DNA of 24,072 nucleotides from Acidobacteriota bacterium. Lineage in GTDB: Bacteria > Acidobacteriota > Terriglobia > UBA7540. Within the stretch, counting starts at the first letter, position 1. Each line of letters begins with the position of its first letter. The notes below the pieces were generated by a model. The model made no database searches. It saw only the letters and a list, made by a program, of their open reading frames with translations, and was not told the DNA's origin. This document shows, in pieces, positions 14,355-21,229 of this stretch. A program made the translations under genes and the position numbers. The DNA lies in assembly GCA_021827245.1 (NCBI GenBank), contig JAKAWN010000030.1, positions 1 to 24,072 of the forward strand, given 5' to 3'.

Positions 14355-17300
14355 ACATCCTTTCCGTCACGACTCGGAATTTCAAGAATTTGCCTGACCG
14401 AAAATGGGAGCTTCACGAAAGGTTCCAAGCCGTCATCGGCCTGAACGAGGCCGGCAAATCAAGCCTCTTAGAAGCCATTGTGGTTGGTCTCTATGGGGAT
14501 GCGACATCTGCCGACTCTCGCTACGAAGGAATGCGAAGATGGAACTCGCCGGAACATATCTACGTTGTGCTGGACCTCGTTCTGGAGGACTCCCAGTGCA
14601 AGATTGAGCGGGACTTTGAGAGTGGAAAGAACACCCTTACAGTCCATAATAAATCTATTCGAGCCAAGGATAAGGTCCGCGCATGGTTGGAACTGCATCT
14701 CCCCCTCCCTTCCGAAAAGGCGTTTCTCGAAACTGCTTGCATAAAACAGAACGAAATCGACTGTGACATCGATGCCTCCGACTTGCGAACACAAATCGAG
14801 CAGCACTCACTGAGCTCCACGGGCCAGGACATCGAAGATCTTTGCAATGCCCTCGAAAGGACCACAAATGAACTTCAGAAGGGAGTCCATCATCCGGCCA
14901 AGTACCCTGGGCCGATCAAGCAGGTGTCGGACGATCTGGTAAAGCTCCAACAAGAACTGGTGGATTTAGAACAAAAAGAATCAGAAGCAAACCGCGCATT
15001 AGTGGAATATGAGCAAGTCGCCGCCCAGGTGGAAAAACTCGAAGCAGGCCTAAGCCAGCATAACGAGCATCTGCGTCTGGATAGGGAGTTCTTAGATGCC
15101 GACCGTGCCTACAAACAACGGTCAGGCGAGATCCCTTCCCTCCAAGCCAAAATTGAACGTCTGAAGGCTCTTCCTCAAATCCTGGAAACGGCCAACCGTG
15201 AGCAGGGGCAATTACAAGCTTCTTTGGCGGAGATCAAGTTGAGGCAGGAGAAGGCCCAATTGTGGCTTCGAAGAAGAGGAGAACTCTCGGAATGCGAGAG
15301 ATCCCTCGCTGAACTGGCCGGTGATATCGCTCGGCTAAAGGCCTGCGATGACGAAATGAAAGCATTGAAAGACCCGCTACAATCCACTCGCATCATCCCC
15401 GAAGAATTCTCTAATTTCAGGGCTTTGCAGAAACAACTCGCCGAGTGTAAGAGCGAACTTGATCGAGAAGATGCAGAAAGCAGCAATGCAGGCGCCGAAC
15501 TCGTGCAGGTCAAGAAGCAGTTGGGTTTTTACGCCGGGCCCAGGGAAGAGCTCAACGCGGCTATTCAGAAACTCAAGTCCGAAAGAGAGACTGCTGCACA
15601 AACAATCGAGGCACAAAGGAACCATGAATCGGTAAAGCAAGAAAAGCTCCGGGTGGCAGCCAAACTCGAGCGGGTCAAGCAGATCGACTCAGAAAGGATC
15701 GCGCTTGAGCAGGAACTTGCGACCTACAAGTCTCTGGACGGCATAGACGCCCGGGCGTTCCGGGGCGCCCTGTCTTCCGCCAAGGCTCTTGAAGGAGCTC
15801 TTAAAGACGAAGGTATTGGATTCGAAATCGATCCCACACAACCGATCCAGATCACAATTCAAGTGGATGGAGGTGCTCGTGAAGATGTCATGCTTGAGCG
15901 CGCCCGTAAGTTCGTTGCGCGCCGAGAGATACTGGCTCACGTTCCGGGACTTGCAACATTGCATCTTACGAATGAAAGCCAGACTGCTCGCAAATTGGCC
16001 GAGCATCGCGAGGAAATTACTTCGACACTTGCCAGAGCCTCCTCGGAAACCCCTGATGACCTGCTGCGCCGGTTTGAGCGCCGCGGCCAACTGGCCGATC
16101 GCCTAACCGCAAGTACCGTCAAACTGCAGACCGCGGCGGAGTCACGAGCAATCGATGAGTGGGAATCAAGCCTCAAGGCCCTCGACAAACAGTTGGGCGA
16201 TTTGTCCGAACGTATCGCAAAGGTTGGTGTGAGCAGGGGCCTCTCAGCTATTGACCAAGATTTGCAAGCCAGCCAATCGAAACTAAACGGCGTTATGACC
16301 GGGACAGCTCAGGCCGAGGCGAGAATTCAATTCCTGACCCAACAACTCGACACCCTTGCCAGAAGAACCGCCGAGCGGCGGGGTCGGCTAGGCGGTTTGC
16401 AAAATGACATTGCCGAACTTCTAAAGCGAGCAGCGGTGGAGAACGAAGCGGGGTTGAGTGCACTTGAGCAGGCTTATCTTGAATACCGAGCTAAAACCTC
16501 GGAAATTCAGATGAAGAAGGCACAGGTTCTAAGCGGGCGCCTGGAGCCTCACATCTACTCCCGTCGCAGCGCCGAAGAAGAGAAAACGCGGGAGTTGACA
16601 AAGGAGCTCGATCGGCTGGCCGCCGATGCTTTGCCCGATGAGAAGCTCAAGGAGCTCGGTACCCAAATCGAGGGGTTGGAGAAAAAGGTCAGGGCGGCGG
16701 GTGATAGTGTTATCGCACTGAAGAAAGAAAAGCAGTTGCTTGAGGCTGACCAGCTCGAACAGAAGTTCAACGAAGCCGTTACACAGGCCGCGATTGCAGA
16801 GGCAAAGAAGAAAGAGTATGAGGGCTATGCCTTCTCCACGCCCGGCGAGAGGCTCGAATGCAGCCGGCAAATCGAAAAACTTCAGATAAACCTCAAAGAG
16901 CTCCATAAGAAACGCGCGGAGCTGAAAGTCAAGTCGGACGCGGCGGGCGCAAGTCAAAGTCGCATAGCGGATTTGAAAGAGACCATCGCGGACCATGAAC
17001 ACCGATTGGAGCGCCTTAAGCAGCGCTTCGAAACCGATTCTTGCGTGCTTGAATACGTCCAGAAGGCTCGTGACAAGGCCTTTGCTGATTTGCTGGCGGC
17101 CATTCCCTCCGGCGTTGGCGAACTATTTCGTCGCATTACAGCCGGCAAGTACATACGCGTGGAGGGAACCGGATTCACTTTGCAGCCGTGGTCTGCCGAT
17201 AAGGGAGGAACACTTCAACTAAGAGAGATGTCCGGCGGAACATCAGATCAGTTTTATCTCTCCCTCCGGCTTGAAGCATTGCGGGCCGTCTTTCGGGAGG

Positions 17301-17467
17301 AAGTTCCACCATTTATCCTTGACGATGCCCTAGTTTCGGCCGATCCCCAACGAAGGGCCGCAATTCTATCGATCCTTGAAGAGTACTCCGCCAAAGGTCA
17401 GGTCATTTTTCTGACCTGCCAGGATTGGCCCGAGTTGTCGAAATTTCGGTGTCTGCATTTAGGGTGA
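14351..17467 (+). CDS. SbcC/Rad50-like ATPase without zinc hook
   Basis: 1038 residues. The ABC head is split: Walker A G-L-N-E-A-G-K-S at 30-37 at the N-terminus, signature M-S-G-G at 960-963 and Walker B I-L-D-D-A at 989-993 at the C-terminus. Long charged coiled coils fill 160-455 and 550-910. No CxxC zinc hook is present; instead residues about 460-545 form a compact segment with alternating beta-like stretches (FEIDPTQPIQITIQVD; VPGLATLHLTN), resembling an SMC-like hinge or clasp at the apex. The protein should control access of the preceding phosphoesterase to DNA ends in an ATP-dependent way. Translation begins at TTG 14351, and the stop overlaps a possible GTG start of the next gene, so all three genes are coupled. 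Confidence 0.87.
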   Translation: MNILSVTTRNFKNLPDRKWELHERFQAVIGLNEAGKSSLLEAIVVGLYGDATSADSRYEGMRRWNSPEHIYVVLDLVLEDSQCKIERDFESGKNTLTVHNKSIRAKDKVRAWLELHLPLPSEKAFLETACIKQNEIDCDIDASDLRTQIEQHSLSSTGQDIEDLCNALERTTNELQKGVHHPAKYPGPIKQVSDDLVKLQQELVDLEQKESEANRALVEYEQVAAQVEKLEAGLSQHNEHLRLDREFLDADRAYKQRSGEIPSLQAKIERLKALPQILETANREQGQLQASLAEIKLRQEKAQLWLRRRGELSECERSLAELAGDIARLKACDDEMKALKDPLQSTRIIPEEFSNFRALQKQLAECKSELDREDAESSNAGAELVQVKKQLGFYAGPREELNAAIQKLKSERETAAQTIEAQRNHESVKQEKLRVAAKLERVKQIDSERIALEQELATYKSLDGIDARAFRGALSSAKALEGALKDEGIGFEIDPTQPIQITIQVDGGAREDVMLERARKFVARREILAHVPGLATLHLTNESQTARKLAEHREEITSTLARASSETPDDLLRRFERRGQLADRLTASTVKLQTAAESRAIDEWESSLKALDKQLGDLSERIAKVGVSRGLSAIDQDLQASQSKLNGVMTGTAQAEARIQFLTQQLDTLARRTAERRGRLGGLQNDIAELLKRAAVENEAGLSALEQAYLEYRAKTSEIQMKKAQVLSGRLEPHIYSRRSAEEEKTRELTKELDRLAADALPDEKLKELGTQIEGLEKKVRAAGDSVIALKKEKQLLEADQLEQKFNEAVTQAAIAEAKKKEYEGYAFSTPGERLECSRQIEKLQINLKELHKKRAELKVKSDAAGASQSRIADLKETIADHEHRLERLKQRFETDSCVLEYVQKARDKAFADLLAAIPSGVGELFRRITAGKYIRVEGTGFTLQPWSADKGGTLQLREMSGGTSDQFYLSLRLEALRAVFREEVPPFILDDALVSADPQRRAAILSILEEYSAKGQVIFLTCQDWPELSKFRCLHLG

Positions 17468-17481
17468 AAGCGTCGCGTCCC

Positions 17482-20400
17482 ATGTTCTCTGCGACTGACA
17501 TAGCAAATTTCCTCGCGTGCCAGCATCTGACAACCCTCGATCGTGCTGAAGAGGCGGGAGAAATTGCCAGACCGGTTCTCGCTGACCCCAACACGGAATT
17601 GCTTGCAAAGTTGGGATTAGAACACGAACAGGCGTACTTACACCATCTTCGTGAAGATCAGCATGCCGAAATCGCTGATATACCAGCCGACGCGGCTTGG
17701 CCCGAGGCGGTCGCCGGGACATTGGATGCGCTGCGAAGGGGCGTTGGTGCCGTCCATCAGGCTTCCCTCCAAGAAGGCCAGTGGGGTGGCCGCGCCGACT
17801 TTCTCATCCGTGTGGAAAAGCCAAGCGCACTAGGTTCATGGTCTTACGAAGTGATCGAGGCAAAGCTCGCACGATCAACGAAGGCGCGGGCCTTGATTCA
17901 ACTTTGCTTCTACTCGGATCTTCTTTCGAGGATTCAAGGGATGGTACCGGAGTGGATGCATGTGGTCCTTGGAGGCGGCGCTAAGGCAGAGAGATTTGCA
18001 GTCCGACACTACATTGCCTACTTCCGGAAAGTCAGCCGCGAGTTCGAGGAGGCATGGAAAAGCACATCGAACACGTATCCAGAGCCTACGGACCATTGTG
18101 ACGTCTGTTCCTGGTTGCCGATATGTGATGCGCGACGCCGGAGTGACGACCACTTGTATCTTGTCGCGGGGATCACACGGAACCAACGTAGGTCGCTGGT
18201 CGAGAGAGATGTGAATACTCTCGAGCGCCTCGGGAGGCTATCTCTCCCGGTTCGACCCAAGATTGAACGCATTGGGGAGGCGGTGCTTTCCCGTATCCGG
18301 GATCAAGCACGCCTCCAGCTAGAAGGCCGGGAGCAGGGTAAGCTGGTTTACGAACTACTGGAGCCCGTGGAGGCCGAAAGGGGGCTTGCCAGCCTCCCGT
18401 CGCCGTCACCGGGAGACACATTCCTCGACTTCGAAGGAGATCCTTTCGCCTTCGAGCGGGGCCTGGAATACCTCATTGGGACCGTGATGATGCCCCAGAA
18501 AACTGATACGTCGCCGCCTTATGAGGCCCTATGGTCGTTTGAACGCGCCGGGGAGAAGAAAGCCTTCGAGAACTTCATTGCGACCGTGATGGAACGCTGG
18601 CGGCGTTACCCTGAAATGCACATATACCATTACGCCCCGTATGAGCCGTCTGCAATCAAGCGCCTGGCGGGACGCCACGGAGTCTGTGTCGACGAGGTCG
18701 ATCAGCTCTTAAGGGCGGGCGCCTTCGTTGATCTTTATCGGGTCGTTCGACAAGGGCTGCGAGCCTCGACCGAAAGCTATTCAATCAAGAACCTGGAACC
18801 TTTCTATGACTTCGCACGGGCCGTTCCATTGCGCGAGGCAAACTTAGCACAGCAAGCGTTCGAGGCTGTGCTGGCGTTGGGGAAAGGTCGGGAAGACATC
18901 GGCAAGCTTCTTAGTACGATTGAAGGCTACAACCGAGACGACTGCCTGTCAGCATTCCAACTACGGCAATGGCTGGAGGGTCGACGACACGCACTCGAGC
19001 TAAAAACCGGAACGGCATTGCCTCGGCCCGAAATCAAATCCGGCCAACCCAGTGAGGACCTCGTTGCTCGACTGCAACAGGTAGCGGAAATCATGGAACG
19101 GCTTGTCTCCGGGCTTCCCTCTGACGACTCAAAATGGACGGAAGAGCAAAGGGCGCGCTGGCTTCTCGCGCAGGAGTTGGAATGGCATCGTCGAGAGGAA
19201 AAGTCTGCCTGGTGGGAGTATTTCCGGCTTTGCGAGCTCTCGGACGACGAGCTTGAAGAAGACAAGGATGCCTTGGGTGGGCTCGAATACATCGGGGAAG
19301 TTGGCCAGGTGAAACGCTCGGTGGTCCACCGCTACCGGTTTCCCCCTCAAGATCATTCTATTGATCGAGCTCTTGAAGTCCACGACCCTCTAACCCGAAA
19401 AAGTCCCGGCGAAGTTGTTCAGATTAACGATCGAGAACGAACTATCGATCTCAAGAGGGGCGCTTCTTCGAAGGTCCCTCACCCGACTGCGCTCATTCCC
19501 TTTGAGATTGTTGATACAAAGGTCCTGCGAGATAGCCTCTTGCGGCTAGGTACATGGGTGGCCGACCACGGCATTAGCGGAGCGGGGTCATATCAGGCCG
19601 CGCGGGACCTTCTGCTCCGCCTCCACCCGAAGATTGGAGGGAATCCCCAGGGAGCTCTCGTCAAGGACAGAGAGGACTTGACCGAAGCGGCTAAACGTTT
19701 GGTTCTCTCTTTGCAGGCTTCAACACTCCCGGCCCAAGGTCCGCCTGGGTCGGGCAAGACGTACACGGGGGCTCGTATGGTGATCGAGCTGGTGAACAAC
19801 ACACGGAGGGTGGGAATCACTGCGGTGAGCCACAAAGTCATAAGTAATCTCCTTCGTGAGGGATGCCGAGCTGCGAAGGAGACGGGCCTTGCACTGCGCG
19901 TGGTCCAGAAGGCAAATGAAGAGGATGGTTGCGAAAATCCAATGGTGGCACAAGTCGATACGAACCAGAAGGTCCTGAGCGCCTTGGCTAGTGGCGCTGT
20001 GAGGGTCGCGGCCGGGACACCATGGCTCTGGGCAAGGGAAGAGATGGCCAATTCAGTTGATGTCCTCTTCGTCGACGAAGCGGGACAGATGTCCCTTGCG
20101 AACGTTCTAGCCCTCTCGCAAGCCGCTTCAAGCGTCGTTTTGCTCGGTGATCCCCAGCAGCTTGATCAACCTCAGCGGGGCGTGCACCCGCTGGGGGCGG
20201 ACGTCTCAGCTCTGTCCCATTTATTGCAGGACCGTGCAACTATTGGTGCTGAGGAGGGTCTCTTCTTGGCGGAAACTTGGCGTTTGCATCCGGATATCTG
20301 CGCCTTTACCTCAGAGGTTTTTTACGATGGACGGCTTCGGCCCCGCCCTGAGAACCAGAAACAACGACTCAACGCAAAAGGATTTCTTGACGGAACCGGT

Positions 20401-20880
20401 CTGCGATTCATCCCAATCGAGCATATAGGAAACCAAAACGAACCCCCGGAGGAGGTCACAAAAGTCGCCGAAATCGTTAATGGACTCCTCCGGGAGGGGA
20501 TGACTTGGACGGACAAGAATGGGAAAACGATCCCGCTCGAACTTCAAGACATTCTGGTCGTAGCTCCCTATAACGCGCAAGTATCGGCGTTGGCTGAGAG
20601 ACTTCCCGTGGGAGCGAGGGTGGGTACTGTTGACAAGTTTCAGGGACAAGAGGCTCCCGTTGTCATCTATTCGATGACAACTTCGACCCCAGATGATGCG
20701 CCGAGAGGAATGGAATTCCTCTATAGCCTAAACCGGTTGAACGTCGCGGTTTCGCGGGCGCGATGTCTCGCAGTAATTATTGCGAGTCCGGCGCTGTTCC
20801 AAGTGCGATGCAAGACACCGCGCCAGATGGAGCTTGCCAATGCGTTTTGCCGATATCTCGAAATGGCCTGCCGTGCATAA
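17482..20880 (+). CDS. TM0106-type RecB-like nuclease fused to Upf1-type helicase
   Basis: 1132 residues with three enzymatic parts. First, a RecB/Cas4-like nuclease with D106, E126-A-K128 and four cysteines placed as in iron-sulfur nucleases (C13, C206, C209, C215). Second, an RNase H-fold exonuclease-like domain starting with D316-F-E318 and continuing to a Y-N-R-D-D motif. Third, a superfamily 1 helicase of AAA_11/AAA_12 (Upf1) type: Walker A G-P-P-G-S-G-K-T at 753-760, Walker B D-E-A-G at 865-868, then L-L-G-D-P-Q-Q and motif VI A-V-S-R-A-R at 1089-1094. This matches the TM0106 family in order and size. Likely it unwinds and degrades nucleic acid ends with the two upstream proteins. The ATG at 17482 is used; GTG 17464, overlapping the previous stop by 4 bases, is a serious alternative adding 6 residues. 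Confidence 0.88.
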   Translation: MFSATDIANFLACQHLTTLDRAEEAGEIARPVLADPNTELLAKLGLEHEQAYLHHLREDQHAEIADIPADAAWPEAVAGTLDALRRGVGAVHQASLQEGQWGGRADFLIRVEKPSALGSWSYEVIEAKLARSTKARALIQLCFYSDLLSRIQGMVPEWMHVVLGGGAKAERFAVRHYIAYFRKVSREFEEAWKSTSNTYPEPTDHCDVCSWLPICDARRRSDDHLYLVAGITRNQRRSLVERDVNTLERLGRLSLPVRPKIERIGEAVLSRIRDQARLQLEGREQGKLVYELLEPVEAERGLASLPSPSPGDTFLDFEGDPFAFERGLEYLIGTVMMPQKTDTSPPYEALWSFERAGEKKAFENFIATVMERWRRYPEMHIYHYAPYEPSAIKRLAGRHGVCVDEVDQLLRAGAFVDLYRVVRQGLRASTESYSIKNLEPFYDFARAVPLREANLAQQAFEAVLALGKGREDIGKLLSTIEGYNRDDCLSAFQLRQWLEGRRHALELKTGTALPRPEIKSGQPSEDLVARLQQVAEIMERLVSGLPSDDSKWTEEQRARWLLAQELEWHRREEKSAWWEYFRLCELSDDELEEDKDALGGLEYIGEVGQVKRSVVHRYRFPPQDHSIDRALEVHDPLTRKSPGEVVQINDRERTIDLKRGASSKVPHPTALIPFEIVDTKVLRDSLLRLGTWVADHGISGAGSYQAARDLLLRLHPKIGGNPQGALVKDREDLTEAAKRLVLSLQASTLPAQGPPGSGKTYTGARMVIELVNNTRRVGITAVSHKVISNLLREGCRAAKETGLALRVVQKANEEDGCENPMVAQVDTNQKVLSALASGAVRVAAGTPWLWAREEMANSVDVLFVDEAGQMSLANVLALSQAASSVVLLGDPQQLDQPQRGVHPLGADVSALSHLLQDRATIGAEEGLFLAETWRLHPDICAFTSEVFYDGRLRPRPENQKQRLNAKGFLDGTGLRFIPIEHIGNQNEPPEEVTKVAEIVNGLLREGMTWTDKNGKTIPLELQDILVVAPYNAQVSALAERLPVGARVGTVDKFQGQEAPVVIYSMTTSTPDDAPRGMEFLYSLNRLNVAVSRARCLAVIIASPALFQVRCKTPRQMELANAFCRYLEMACRA

Positions 20881-20884
20881 TTAG

Positions 20885-20909
20885 GCATTCATGCTACCGG
20901 ATGCTTTTT
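20885..20909 (+). terminator. Rho-independent terminator-like hairpin
   Basis: GCATTC at 20885-20890 pairs with GGATGC at 20899-20904 (6 bp, one G-T wobble) across an 8-base loop, followed at once by TTTTT. It begins 5 bases after the helicase stop. The stem is short, so efficiency may be modest, but position and T-run fit an operon end. Confidence 0.45.
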
Positions 20910-21109
20910 GACGACCCCCACGCGGCGTTGCAGGCGAGGTCAGGTTCCTCAAATCTTAGGCTGCCACATCAAAAGGTGTGCACACTCTTTCTCTTCGCAC
21001 ACCCGATTAAGCAGAAACAGGGCAACGCGTGGGGGCGGAATGATCTCGAAAAGTGCGGTTGTCCCGGCGCATACCGTTAAAAACCGCACGACTATCGTTG
21101 AGGTCATTC

Positions 21110-21138
21110 TTACCAAACCGGATGGTGGGGTATATACT
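21110..21138 (+). promoter_or_regulatory. Candidate promoter for drmD
   Basis: TTACCA at 21110-21115 and TATACT at 21133-21138 are separated by exactly 17 bases, matching sigma-70 consensus in 4 and 5 of 6 positions. Three bases past the -10 is an inverted repeat GGGCC-AAT-GGCCC (21142-21154) that would overlap the transcription start and could be an operator. The drmD start is about 90 bases downstream. Confidence 0.45.
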
Positions 21139-21213
21139 ACGGGGCCAATGGCCCACTACAGTACGGAATAGCGCGGGCCAGGATTTCCATCAGCGCAGAA
21201 GGCAGCTCCTGAC

Positions 21214-21220
21214 GGGAGGG
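21214..21220 (+). promoter_or_regulatory. Ribosome binding site fixing the drmD GTG start
   Basis: GGGAGGG ends 9 bases before GTG 21230 and is the only strong Shine-Dalgarno sequence ahead of the first residues conserved in the DrmD family. Confidence 0.65.
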
Positions 21221-21229
21221 CTGAAACAC

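Larger units (their letters stand above)
20881..21229. other. Intergenic region between helicase operon and drmD
   Basis: About 350 bases without a supported gene. It holds a terminator-like hairpin at its start, a well-spaced promoter near its end followed by a short inverted repeat, and the ribosome site of drmD. Short open frames here have no recognisable content. The arrangement separates the SbcCD-helicase operon from the DISARM-type gene. Confidence 0.55.

Noticed and set aside
17425..17481. TTG-initiated extension of the nuclease-helicase overlapping the SbcC-like gene by 43 bases
   Set aside because: No ribosome site; GTG 17464 or ATG 17482 fit the operon spacing and the domain start better.
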